A stretch of DNA of 24,728 nt from JADFOJ01 sp041580235 (GTDB taxonomy: Bacteria > Planctomycetota > Phycisphaerae > Phycisphaerales > SM1A02), in the NCBI GenBank assembly GCA_041580235.1, contig JBFGEG010000052.1, forward strand, positions 1 through 24,728, in the 5' to 3' direction. Below the pieces are notes generated by a model that saw only the letters and a list, made by a program, of their open reading frames with translations, made no database searches and was not told where the DNA came from. This document shows, piece after piece, positions 1-7,444 of the stretch (position 1 is its first letter; the number at the start of each line of letters is the position of its first letter). The position numbers were made by a program, and so were the translations under genes.

Positions 1-45
1 CAGCAGCTCGATATCCCGCCTGCGCGCCGCCGTAAGGTGTATTAG
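1..45 (+). CDS. Possible C-terminal end of an upstream gene (partial)
   Basis: The first frame reads 14 codons, QQLDIPPARRRKVY, and then a TAG. The other two plus frames also close within the first 50 bases, so the stop alone proves little. Codon third positions are moderately GC-rich, which is compatible with coding in this genome. If real, this gene converges on the beta-helix gene ending at position 385, and the repeat array lies between the two 3' ends. No function can be assigned from so short a tail. Confidence 0.25.
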   Translation, partial: QQLDIPPARRRKVY

Positions 46-50
46 TTAGA

Positions 51-355
51 GCGCTCGGTTCGGCCCTCCGGGCCGACACTCGCTCCTGTACGGCCCGCCG
101 GATTCGATTCGGCGGGCCTGAACGTGCGCACAATGACGCGCTCCGTACGGCCCTCCGGGCCGACAGTCGCTGCAGTACGGCCCGCCGGATTCGATCCGGC
201 GGGCCTGAACGTGCGCGCAATGACGCGCTCCGTACGGCCCTCCGGGCCGACACTCGCTCCAGTACGGCCCGCCGGATTCGATCCGGCGGGCCTGAGCGTG
301 CGCGCAATGACGCGCTCCGTACGCCGAATTCGATTCGGCGGGCCTGAGCGTGCGC
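51..355. repeat. Tandem array of 87-bp units, three full and one truncated
   Basis: Units begin at 51, 138, 225 and 312, marked by the word GCGCTC(C/G)GT. The spacing is exactly 87 nt. Units 2 and 3 differ at only a few bases; unit 1 has a few more differences. Each full unit contains a short hairpin (CGGCCC, loop TCC, at 61-75, 148-162 and 235-249) followed by a long one (92-118, 179-205, 266-292). Unit 4 lacks the first hairpin. The word GTACGGCCC precedes the long hairpin in each full unit and also spans the start of the short hairpin in units 2 and 3, so slippage between the two would explain the deletion. Because 87 is a multiple of three, the array reads through as a 29-residue peptide repeat in one plus frame, but nothing else supports translation. 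The array sits in a probable convergent intergenic region. Confidence 0.9.
92..340. repeat. Four inverted repeats with compensatory base changes, candidate terminators or REP-like hairpins
   Basis: At 179-205 and 266-292 the arms are perfect 12-bp complements (GGCCCGCCGGAT with loop TCG). At 92-118 one arm base differs, leaving a G.T wobble (GGAT facing ATTC). At 322-340 the hairpin is shorter (arm CGCCGAAT, loop TCG), and the variable pair has become A-T on both sides. G-C, G.T and A-T at the same paired position, with the TCG loop kept, suggest the structure is maintained. There is no T-run after the stems, so classical intrinsic termination is not shown. A bidirectional stop or an extragenic palindrome is possible. 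Confidence 0.55.
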
Positions 356-384
356 CCGAGCAGCGGATGTCAAGCCGCGCGGTG

Positions 385-2565
385 CTAGTTCACCGGCTCG
401 ATGTCGAGGGCGAGAACGGCGAGGCCGTCGAGCTCGAAGTGCTCGACGCGGATGGGGAGGGTGGCCGGCTCGGCGAGCTCCAGTTCGTACGTGTGCACCT
501 TCGGGGGGTGCCACTTCCAGTCGTCGATGACCAGGGCCTCGCCGAGCCACAGGCGGATGCCGTCGTCGGAGGTCGTCCGCAGTCGCCAGCGCCCCGCGGG
601 GAACTCGAGGGTCGTGGTGGCGATGGTGCCGAAGCCGTCGGCGGGCAGGTTCGCCAGGGTGATCTTCTCATCCAGGTCCAGACCGCTGGGACCGCCGCGG
701 CCGTAGGGCAGGTGCAGGGCGTCGAGGGTGCACTCAAGCCCCTCGCGCTTGCCCTGCTCGCGCCACGCCTCGGCGTCCTCGCGGGGGTCGACGGCCGACG
801 GAAAGACCCTGACCTTCCACTGGGCGGGGACGAGCGTCCCCCTCGCCTCCAGGGACGCACCGCCGGTCCGCGCCGTCAGCGTGTACCCGAGCACGACGCT
901 CTCCTGGGTGGTGGTCACCGTCAGCCGCGCGCCGTCGCGGGTCAGCGTTACGCCGTCGTCGGCGGCCAGGGTCGCCTCCGCCAGCAGCTCCGGGCCCAGC
1001 AGCTCGTAGACGTGCCGGCCGGGCGACGAGTCCCGGCGGGTGAGCAGGGGGCGCTGCCAGTCGTAGGGTCCCCACTCGGTCATCACGATGTGCTCGCGCC
1101 CCTGCAGCTCGGCCCGCGCCCCGACGGGCGTGTTGTCACCGATCGATTCCGGCAACTCCGGGGGCGTCGACGCGCGAGTGATGTTGCCCATCCGAGTGAT
1201 CACGGTCTCGCTGAGCTCGTCGGCGTCCACCTCGGCCCCGACGCCGATCATCGCGTTTGCGGCCAGGGTCAGGGTGCCGATCTCGCGGAGCTGGATCGCG
1301 ATCTTGTCGCCCTCGAACACGTTGGCCATGATCCGATTCTCCTCGACCGCCGTGCCGTTGGCCTGGGCCCAGGGGAGGTTCGCGATCCGCTCGTCGCGGT
1401 CCCACCACAGGAACACGCCGACCGGGTTGTTGCGAAACGTGTTGCCGTAGATGTTGTTGTTGCTGCCGTGCTCGATGTTCACTCCACCCCGCTCCGTGCC
1501 GTAGGGCATGTCACCGTTGGCCTCGATCGTGTTGAAGCCGATGAAGGTGTGCCGGGAGTACCCGCCCCAGATGCCGCAGATGGCGTTGCCCACGAGCCGG
1601 TTGCCGAGGATGCGGTTGCGGAAGCTGAAGGTGAGCTCGAGGCCGTGGGCGGCGGCGTAGGAGAAGTCGTTCTCGGTGATCTCGTTGCGCTCGTTGCCGC
1701 GCCGCACGTACCAGTCGATCGCCGGACGCGGGTTCGCCTCGCCGATCGCCTCGGAGCCAGCAAAGCCGAAGAAGCCGTCGCCGCAGTGGGTCGCGGAGTT
1801 GCTCGTGATCGTGTTCCGCGCGCACTGCTCGAACATGAGAATGCCGGCGGAATCCTGGCCGCGGTTGTAGACGCCGTGGCGGTAGCCGCGCACCCGGAAG
1901 TCACAGGCGTTGCGTGAGATGATGTTGTCGCTGCTGCGCCACAGGGCGATGCCCCAGCCGGAGCCGAACGAGCAGTCGTTGTCGTAGATCCTGGACCCGC
2001 CGACACGGTCGAGGATGATGCCGTTCTGCGTGGCCCAGGCCCGGGTCCGGCGGACGATGACCCTGTTGCTGTCCTCGACATACACGCCGGCCCCGTAGCT
2101 GGTCAGCCACTCGTTGTTGTCGTTGGCGTGCGGCTTCAGCCAGTCGGCCGGATCCTCGGATTCGGGGCCGGAGCGAAGCCGCTGCCGGAAATTGTCCGAA
2201 ACATCGGCGTTGTCGATGAACAGGCCGGTGGCCCGGGTGGCGTGGATCCCCGTCTTGAAGCCGCTGACCCGCGGACTGCGGAGCATGACGTCATTGGCCA
2301 TGACCCGGATGCCCACGCCGTGGTAGGTGTCGGGGAGCTGACCCTCGGCGGCACCGCGCAGCGTGCCTTCGAAGGTCACGGTGACGCCGTCGGTCTCGAT
2401 CTGAACGACGCCGTCGCCGTCGGTGTCCTTGATCGGCTCGGTGCCGAATCTGACCCGGCAGGTCCTGGTGATCCGGACGTCGTCCCGGTCGACGACGATC
2501 ACGGGCGGTTGGGCGACCGTGTCCGCGCCGGCGAGCAGCAGCACTGGCAGAAGGAGTGCATTCAC
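385..2565 (-). CDS. Secreted right-handed beta-helix protein with C-terminal PA14-like domain
   Basis: The protein (726 aa from this GTG start) has a short signal-like N-terminus (VNALLLPVLLLAGADTVAQ). The following ~450 residues are rich in N/G turns such as NxI-x-xN-x-xxN and DNDCSFGSGWGIALW, typical of the NosD/pectin-lyase-like parallel beta-helix. The last ~100 residues (TTSDDGIRLWLGEALVIDDW and on) look like a PA14 domain, a beta-barrel that often binds carbohydrate. An extracellular role on polysaccharide is plausible, but no catalytic residues can be named. Start choice: the frame stays open to an ATG at 2649, which overlaps the end of frr by 14 nt. The GTG at 2565 puts the hydrophobic stretch at the N-terminus but has a GAGG directly against the start. 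The longer form would carry a 28-residue Arg-rich lead. It lies 70 nt downstream of frr. Confidence 0.8.
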   Translation of the reverse strand: MNALLLPVLLLAGADTVAQPPVIVVDRDDVRITRTCRVRFGTEPIKDTDGDGVVQIETDGVTVTFEGTLRGAAEGQLPDTYHGVGIRVMANDVMLRSPRVSGFKTGIHATRATGLFIDNADVSDNFRQRLRSGPESEDPADWLKPHANDNNEWLTSYGAGVYVEDSNRVIVRRTRAWATQNGIILDRVGGSRIYDNDCSFGSGWGIALWRSSDNIISRNACDFRVRGYRHGVYNRGQDSAGILMFEQCARNTITSNSATHCGDGFFGFAGSEAIGEANPRPAIDWYVRRGNERNEITENDFSYAAAHGLELTFSFRNRILGNRLVGNAICGIWGGYSRHTFIGFNTIEANGDMPYGTERGGVNIEHGSNNNIYGNTFRNNPVGVFLWWDRDERIANLPWAQANGTAVEENRIMANVFEGDKIAIQLREIGTLTLAANAMIGVGAEVDADELSETVITRMGNITRASTPPELPESIGDNTPVGARAELQGREHIVMTEWGPYDWQRPLLTRRDSSPGRHVYELLGPELLAEATLAADDGVTLTRDGARLTVTTTQESVVLGYTLTARTGGASLEARGTLVPAQWKVRVFPSAVDPREDAEAWREQGKREGLECTLDALHLPYGRGGPSGLDLDEKITLANLPADGFGTIATTTLEFPAGRWRLRTTSDDGIRLWLGEALVIDDWKWHPPKVHTYELELAEPATLPIRVEHFELDGLAVLALDIEPVN

Positions 2566-2635
2566 CTCGTGTCTGTTGCGACACCGCGGCCGTCGCCGGA
2601 TTCCGCCGCTTCGGGCGTCTACGGCTCGGCGTGCC

Positions 2636-3202
2636 CTAAACCTCTTCAATCTCGACCACTTTCTTGTCGCACGTCGCGTCGATCCGCTCGATGTGCTGCT
2701 TGGTGAGCTTTTCCACCTCTTCCTTGGCGCCTTTCGCCCCGTCCTCGGACAGGTGCGACGTCTTGTCCTTGGCGACCTGATCGATGTGCTTGTTGGCGTC
2801 GCGGCGCTCGTTGCGGATGGCCACCCGTGCGTCCTCGGCCATCTTGCGGACCTGGCCCATGAGCTGCTTGCGGCGCTCCGTCGAGGGCGGCGGCACGTTG
2901 ATCCTGATCGCGTTGCCCTCGCTCTGGGGGTTCAGGCCCAGGTCGGCGGTCTCCAGGGCCTTGACGATGTTGCCCGCGCTGGCCGGATCGAAGGGCTTGA
3001 CCAGCAGCAGGGTGGGTTCCGGCACGCTCACGGCCGCGAGCTCACGAAGCTCCGTGGCGCTGCCGTAGTAATCCACCTTGACGTAATCGATCAGGGCCGT
3101 GGTCGCCCGGCCCGTCCGGATCCCGCGGAGCTCGCGCTGAAAGTACTCCAGCGACTTGTCCATCCGCTGCTTCGTGTCACGCAGGATGTCGTCAACGTCC
3201 AT
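2636..3202 (-). CDS. frr: Ribosome recycling factor
   Basis: At 188 aa this is the usual length of RRF, which with EF-G splits post-termination ribosomes in the cytoplasm. Hallmarks are the N-terminal helix (MDVDDILRDTKQRMDKSLEYF), the conserved LRGIRTGRA segment near residues 25-33, VDYYGSATEL with LAAVSVPEPTLLLVKPFD after it, and a C-terminal helix with ISRQ-like RRDANKHIDQ. A GAGAGG sequence lies six bases before the ATG. The gene starts 37 nt after the pyrH stop, the conserved pyrH-frr order found in most bacteria, and is probably cotranscribed with it. Nothing in the sequence looks damaged. Confidence 0.97.
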   Translation of the reverse strand: MDVDDILRDTKQRMDKSLEYFQRELRGIRTGRATTALIDYVKVDYYGSATELRELAAVSVPEPTLLLVKPFDPASAGNIVKALETADLGLNPQSEGNAIRINVPPPSTERRKQLMGQVRKMAEDARVAIRNERRDANKHIDQVAKDKTSHLSEDGAKGAKEEVEKLTKQHIERIDATCDKKVVEIEEV

Positions 3203-3239
3203 AACGAACCTCTCCGGCCATGATACCCGCCCGGGCCCG

Positions 3240-3992
3240 CTACGACGCGACGAGGCTCTCGCCGTGCTCAGTGACCAGCGTGCCCAGCTGCTCGCCGGCC
3301 ACGACCCGGCGGATGTTCCCCTGCACCTTGAAGTCGAAGACGACCACGGGCAGGTTGTTCTCCATGCACATCGTCAGGGCCGTCAGGTCCGTGACTCCGA
3401 GCTGCTTCTCGATCGCCTCGGCAAAGGTCAGCCGCTCGTAGCGTCTGGCCGTGGGGTCGAGGTGCGGGTCCGACGTGTAGACGCCGTCCACCTTCGTCGC
3501 TTTCAGCAGCACGTCGGCGTTGAGCTCGGCGCCCCGCAGCGCGGCGCACGTGTCGGTCGTGAAAAAGGGATTGCCGGTCCCCGCCGCCAGCACCAGGACC
3601 CGACCCTTCTCGAAGTGCCGCAGGGCCCGGGCCCGGATGAACGGCTCGCCCACGGCGGGGATGTCAATCGCGCTCATGAGACGGCTGTCCTGGCCGAGCC
3701 CGATCAGGGACTCGCGGAGGGCGAGGCCGTTGATCACCGTGGCCAGCATGCCCATGTAGTCGGCCGTGGACTGATCGATCTGCCCCTTCTCGGCGAGCAC
3801 CGCCCCCCGGATGATGTTGCCCCCGCCGACGACCACCGCGATCTGCGATCCCCCCTCGGCCGCGGCGACAATCTCCCTGGCCATGTGGCCGAGCTCCTGG
3901 GGGTCGATGCCGTACTCGCCGGGTCTCGCGAAGCTCTCGCCACTGATCTTGAGGATCACCCGGTGGTAGCGAGGCTTGGAAGCGGGTGGCAT
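3240..3992 (-). CDS. pyrH: UMP kinase
   Basis: The 250-aa protein is an amino-acid-kinase-fold UMP kinase that phosphorylates UMP to UDP with ATP in pyrimidine synthesis. Visible motifs are the nucleotide-binding LKISGES (14-20), GGGNIIRG (56-63), the UMP-site region around AAGTGNPFFTTD (136-147), AALRGAELNADVLLKATKVDGVY (149-172, key residues K165, K167 and D169) and SDP after it. The start was chosen at 3992 because GGAG lies eight bases upstream and the family begins close to the first beta strand; the frame is open further upstream. The usual upstream partners rpsB and tsf are absent; a divergent VWA gene lies there instead. A candidate promoter is at 4024-4052. Confidence 0.96.
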   Translation of the reverse strand: MPPASKPRYHRVILKISGESFARPGEYGIDPQELGHMAREIVAAAEGGSQIAVVVGGGNIIRGAVLAEKGQIDQSTADYMGMLATVINGLALRESLIGLGQDSRLMSAIDIPAVGEPFIRARALRHFEKGRVLVLAAGTGNPFFTTDTCAALRGAELNADVLLKATKVDGVYTSDPHLDPTARRYERLTFAEAIEKQLGVTDLTALTMCMENNLPVVVFDFKVQGNIRRVVAGEQLGTLVTEHGESLVAS

Positions 3993-4023
3993 GTGTGGAA
4001 CTCCAGCGTGAGCGGCTCGTCGA

Positions 4024-4052
4024 ATTGGACAGGCTGCGCGCGAGCGGGTCAA
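4024..4052 (-). promoter_or_regulatory. Candidate sigma70-type promoter for pyrH-frr
   Basis: On the minus strand TTGACC (4052-4047) is followed after exactly 17 nt by TCCAAT (4029-4024). Matches to consensus are 5/6 and 4/6. Transcription would begin near 4017 and give a leader of about 25 nt containing the GGAG before the pyrH start. The call rests on motif match and position only. Confidence 0.45.
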
Positions 4053-4085
4053 GGCGGCCCGTGCCGACCACCCGTTTTCGGGCCC

Positions 4086-4091
4086 TATCAT
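4086..4091 (+). promoter_or_regulatory. Candidate -10 element for the VWA/ExbB operon
   Basis: TATCAT matches five of six bases of the -10 consensus and lies 48 nt before the GTG of the VWA gene, in the short divergent region shared with pyrH. No convincing -35 box is seen at 16-18 nt upstream. The identical hexamer precedes the nitrilase-like gene at 24195. Confidence 0.35.
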
Positions 4092-4138
4092 CAACGGAGG
4101 CCACGTCTGCGAGGCGGCGGCCGGCGTCGGGAGCAGCG

Positions 4139-5125
4139 GTGAACGATCCAGGCCAGACATCCAGACAGGTGAGCCGGCTCCGCAGCCGCCTCGGCGAGCT
4201 GGAGGAGACCATCCGCCAGCTCGAGGCACAGCGGGAACTCGAGATCCGGCGTCGTCGTCGCAACCTGCTGCTGATCGGGGTGACCGTGTCGGCGGTGGCT
4301 CACCTGGGGCTCATGGTCTATCTGAACATGCTGCACCGCGGCCGGCCCGCGGGTCCCGCCGTGCAGCCGGTGAGCATCGAGTTCGCGGTCATCCAGGAGC
4401 CGGAGCTGACCCAGCTCCAGGAGATGGACCTTGACGACCTCGTGCCGGAGGTGACGACCCAGGACGCCAACGAGGACCAGCCGACGCTGGAGCTGGAGGC
4501 GGACGTGTCGGCGGCGGACCTGGCGATCTCACCCGCCGGTGCGGTGCCCACGCTGAGCGGCTCGGGCGGGGGCGAGGGCGGCACGCTGGGCGGCGGCGGC
4601 GCCGGCACCACCTTCTTCGGTGTCAGCTCCCGGGGCACGCGGTTCGCCTACATCGTCGACGTGTCCGGGTCCATGGGTCAGGGGCGCAAGATGGACGTCT
4701 GCATGCGGGAGCTGGCCCGCTCGATCGAGATCCTGCCCGATTACGCGTCGTTCTACGTCGTGCTGTTCTCGTCGGACATCGCACTGCCGCCCATGCAACG
4801 CGGCTGGACGCGGGCCCGCGACAACACGGTCAGCCGGTTCATCCGGTGGCTCAACCAGATCGATCCGCACGGCGGCACGCGGCCGCAGCCTGCCTTCCGG
4901 GAGGTCTTCGGCGCGCTGGACGAGCGCCCGGACGTGATCTTCTTCCTGACCGACGGCCAGATCCCGCCGGAGACGGTGGCCACCGTGGCCGCCCTCAACC
5001 AGCGCGGGCGGCGGGTGGCGGTCAACACCATCGCCTTCGGTGACCCCTCGAGCCAGGAGCTGCTCAAGGACATCGCGCGGCGTTCCGGCGGCGTCTATCG
5101 ATTCGTGCCTTCGGAGGGCTGGTAG
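4139..5125 (+). CDS. Membrane-anchored VWA protein with TonB/TolA-like N-terminus
   Basis: The 328-aa protein has a charged, probably coiled-coil start (8-40), a run of Arg at 37-41, then one membrane helix (about 43-62). The Arg run predicts N-in, C-out topology. The helix contains S51-AVA-H55, the S-x-x-x-H pattern that TonB and TolA use to contact ExbB/ExbD or TolQ/TolR. An acidic linker and a Gly-rich stretch (140-156) lead to a von Willebrand A domain (about 165-325) with an intact metal site: DVSGS (D174, S176, S178), T247 in GGT, and D272 in TDG. Family knowledge: VWA domains bind protein ligands through the metal. Inference: this is the periplasm-reaching transducer for the ExbB/ExbD motor encoded just downstream. 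The GTG start has GGAG six bases upstream; the frame stays open upstream, but that extension overlaps the divergent pyrH. Confidence 0.88.
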   Translation: MNDPGQTSRQVSRLRSRLGELEETIRQLEAQRELEIRRRRRNLLLIGVTVSAVAHLGLMVYLNMLHRGRPAGPAVQPVSIEFAVIQEPELTQLQEMDLDDLVPEVTTQDANEDQPTLELEADVSAADLAISPAGAVPTLSGSGGGEGGTLGGGGAGTTFFGVSSRGTRFAYIVDVSGSMGQGRKMDVCMRELARSIEILPDYASFYVVLFSSDIALPPMQRGWTRARDNTVSRFIRWLNQIDPHGGTRPQPAFREVFGALDERPDVIFFLTDGQIPPETVATVAALNQRGRRVAVNTIAFGDPSSQELLKDIARRSGGVYRFVPSEGW

Positions 5126-5138
5126 GTTTGTTCGTGTC

Positions 5139-6236
5139 ATGAGGTGCCCACTGGGAGTAGCCGTCGGGTGGCTGGCGCTGGCGGTCTCCGCCGGCCGCGC
5201 CGACGTCGTCGAGCGACGTGGCGCCGAACCCGCGCTGGAGGGCACGATCACCGACATCACGGATGCCGGCGTGACCGTGCGCAGCGGGCTCGGGGCCCTG
5301 CACCTGGTCCCCTGGGACCGCGTGCGCCGGGTGCCGACCGAGGGGCTCGACCCGTCGCTGCGGGTGCGTCTCGAGTCGTACCGCGTCATGGCCGGCGACC
5401 TGTGGCGGGCCCGCAGCCGTGTCGAGCGTCACGACACCGAGCTGGCCGAGCCCCTGCTGGAGCGGCTGTTCGAGCAGTACGAGGGAAAGACCAACGAGAC
5501 GGCGCTGGTGGTGGCCGAAGGCCTGCTGCGGTGCCGGATCGCCCGGGCCGATCACGTGCTGGCGGTCGTTCCCGCCCTGGAGGTGGCGCGGCTGCGACGA
5601 GCCGGCGTGAGCACCGAGACGTACACGACGCTCGCGCCGGCGTACGACGACACGTATGCGGTGTGCACGGTGCTCCCGCCGGTGTGGGTCGAGTCACCGC
5701 TGCTGGAGTCGCTCGCCCACGAGCTGGCCACCTACGACGCCCGCGACGACGAAGTTGTCAACACGCTGGCGCAGCTCTACCGCCGGGCGGTGCTGCGGGC
5801 CCTGGGCCGCCCCTCGGACGGGGTCGCGGCGGCGCTTGAGCATCCCGGGGTCAGGCTCCTGGAACGGATCAGCGACTGCGCAGCCGATGACCCGGACCGC
5901 CGCAACGCGGCGCGGGAGCAGCTGCGGCGGGCGATCCCCGACCTGCCGCCCTGGGCCGAGGCGTGGGCGCGATATGCGATCGGCGTGTCGCTCCTGGCCG
6001 AGAGCGGCGTGGCCCGGCACCAGCAGGGGGCGGTGAGCCTGATCCATCTGCCGGCGCGGTACGGCCGCAGCCAGCCGTTTCTCGCGGGGCTCGCGCTGGC
6101 CGAGGCCGCCCGGACGCTTCAGGGCGACGGCGACCTCGAGGCCGCGGCGACGCTGCGTCTCGAGCTTCAACGGAGTTACCCCAATCACCCGCTGCACCGG
6201 GGTCGCCTGGAGCAGAGATTCGAGCAAGCGCCATGA
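5139..6236 (+). CDS. Secreted hypothetical protein of the VWA/ExbB operon
   Basis: The 365-aa protein starts with a probable signal peptide (MRCPLGVAVGWLALAVSAGRAD, cleavage likely after ARA-like GRA). Residues ~30-65 (EGTITDITDAGVTVRSG and on, ending in PWDRVRRV) look like a small beta-barrel module of a type often seen at the start of planctomycete exported proteins. The remainder is Ala/Leu/Arg-rich and probably all-helical, with TPR-like spacing near the end (AEAARTLQGDGDLEAAATLR). No catalytic motif is visible. It begins 13 nt after the VWA stop and its stop overlaps the ExbB start by four bases, so it is very likely made together with the motor proteins and acts in the periplasm. The ATG at 5139 has only a weak ribosome site. 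Confidence 0.8.
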   Translation: MRCPLGVAVGWLALAVSAGRADVVERRGAEPALEGTITDITDAGVTVRSGLGALHLVPWDRVRRVPTEGLDPSLRVRLESYRVMAGDLWRARSRVERHDTELAEPLLERLFEQYEGKTNETALVVAEGLLRCRIARADHVLAVVPALEVARLRRAGVSTETYTTLAPAYDDTYAVCTVLPPVWVESPLLESLAHELATYDARDDEVVNTLAQLYRRAVLRALGRPSDGVAAALEHPGVRLLERISDCAADDPDRRNAAREQLRRAIPDLPPWAEAWARYAIGVSLLAESGVARHQQGAVSLIHLPARYGRSQPFLAGLALAEAARTLQGDGDLEAAATLRLELQRSYPNHPLHRGRLEQRFEQAP

Positions 6237-7018
6237 ACATGTTGACGTATCTCCTGGCCCAGACGGACGGCGCGGATCCGGGACCCACCTGGTGGGACAC
6301 GATCCAGTCCGGCGGCGTCGTCGGCTACATCATCATCGGGCTCAGCATCGGGGCCATGGCGCTGATCATCATGCACTTCGTGCAGATCAGACGCAGCGCG
6401 CTCATGCCCGCCGCGCAGCTGGAGCGCATCGATCAGCTGCTTTCGCAGGGCCAGGTCACGGCCGCCATCGAGTACTGCTACGACCCCGAGGCCGATTCCT
6501 ATCTCACCCGGATCATGGGGGCGGGGCTGACACGGTACGAGAAGTCGGCGTTCGGCGCCTTCGAGATCAAGAACGCCATCGAGGAAGCCGGGGAGGACCA
6601 GACGGCCCGGCTCTACCGGTCCACCGACGCCCTGGGCGTCATCGGCTCCATTGCGCCCCTGCTGGGGCTGCTGGGCACGGTGCTGGGCATGGTGGGCGCG
6701 TTCGAGTCGCTGTCGCGTACGGCCACGCCCAATCACGAGGAGCTGGCCGCCAACATCAGCCTCGCGCTGGTCACGACGCTGCTGGGACTGATCCTCGCGA
6801 TTCCGTGCATCGCACTGCACCGCTACTTCGGCAACCGGATCGACGCCTTCGCCTCCGAAGCCACCACGGAGATCGAGCGGCTCGCGCTGCACCTGGAGTC
6901 CGCGGCGGGCGGCCCGCGGCCGTCGACGCTGCCGCGTCCCAAGCCGGTGGTGCGACCGGAGCCCAAGCCCAGGCCCGCGCCCGCGTCCGGCGGCGGAGGC
7001 GGAAAGGAATCGCGATGA
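6233..7018 (+). CDS. ExbB/TolQ/MotA-family proton channel protein
   Basis: The 261-aa inner-membrane protein forms, with ExbD-type partners, the channel that turns proton flow into mechanical work. Three membrane helices are visible: 29-49, 136-157 and 173-196. Helices 2 and 3 carry the family signature, GSIAPLLGLLGTVLGM (138-153, T149) and ISLALVTTLLGLILAIP (175-191, T181/T182), where conserved Thr residues line the channel. A cytoplasmic domain lies between helices 1 and 2. The C-tail (228-261) is Pro-rich and then Gly-rich, an unusual extension compared with standard ExbB. The start overlaps the preceding stop (ATGA), and the stop overlaps the first ExbD start. It could equally be called TolQ; the symbol is left blank because no TonB or Tol partner is present. 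Confidence 0.94.
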   Translation: MNMLTYLLAQTDGADPGPTWWDTIQSGGVVGYIIIGLSIGAMALIIMHFVQIRRSALMPAAQLERIDQLLSQGQVTAAIEYCYDPEADSYLTRIMGAGLTRYEKSAFGAFEIKNAIEEAGEDQTARLYRSTDALGVIGSIAPLLGLLGTVLGMVGAFESLSRTATPNHEELAANISLALVTTLLGLILAIPCIALHRYFGNRIDAFASEATTEIERLALHLESAAGGPRPSTLPRPKPVVRPEPKPRPAPASGGGGGKESR

Positions 7019-7443
7019 GGTTCGGCCAGGCTCGTGAGCGAAGGCGGGTCGCGTTCGTCGACATCACGCCCATGATCGATGTGGTGTTCCTGCTGATCAT
7101 CTTCTTCATGACCACGGCCCAGGTCGCGCAGCTGACCCGCACCGAGATCGATCTGCCCCAGGAGCGCGGCGAGCAGAAAGCCGTGCCCGACGAGGCGGGG
7201 CTGGTGATCAACATCACCAGCGAGGGCGAGCTGATCGTGGCCAGCCGGACGGTCGAGCTGCCCGAGCTCAAGGACATCGTGCGCGGGGAGCTTCGTCGTC
7301 ACGCCGACCGTCCGGCCCACCAGCTCAAGCTGCTGCTCCGCGCCGACCGCAACGCGGCCGCGGTCCACCTCAACCGGGTCGTGACCATGCTCGAATCAAT
7401 GGGCGTGGGGGCGGCGCGGCTGGCCACGGAGGTGCCGAGATAG
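7015..7443 (+). CDS. ExbD/TolR-family protein, first copy
   Basis: The 142-aa protein has a short basic cytoplasmic start, one membrane helix (about 21-38) and a periplasmic domain, as in ExbD and TolR. The signature DITPMIDVVFLLIIFFM contains D22, which matches the proton-carrying Asp of the family. The periplasmic part (about 45-142) follows the usual pattern with LVINITSEGELIV and LLLRADRNAAAVHLNRV. AAGGA lies before the ATG, and the start overlaps the ExbB stop by four bases. It is followed after one base by a second ExbD. ExbD works as a dimer in the ExbB pentamer; whether this copy pairs with itself or with the second copy cannot be told from sequence. Confidence 0.94.
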   Translation: MRFGQARERRRVAFVDITPMIDVVFLLIIFFMTTAQVAQLTRTEIDLPQERGEQKAVPDEAGLVINITSEGELIVASRTVELPELKDIVRGELRRHADRPAHQLKLLLRADRNAAAVHLNRVVTMLESMGVGAARLATEVPR

Positions 7444-7444
7444 C

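Noticed and set aside
92..292. tRNA T-arm resemblance (GGATTCGATCC) in the repeat units
   Set aside because: The stem is 12 bp with a 3-nt loop, not a 5-bp stem with a 7-nt loop. No acceptor, D-arm or anticodon arm can be drawn around it.
51..355. CRISPR array
   Set aside because: The whole 87-bp unit repeats; there are no unique spacers between short repeats and no cas gene nearby.
124..1917. A 597-codon plus-strand frame including the 29-residue repeat peptide
   Set aside because: It lies antisense to the beta-helix gene, which has clear domain content. Beyond the repeat, its residues are the low-complexity Val/Gly/Arg mix expected from the complement of GC-rich coding DNA.
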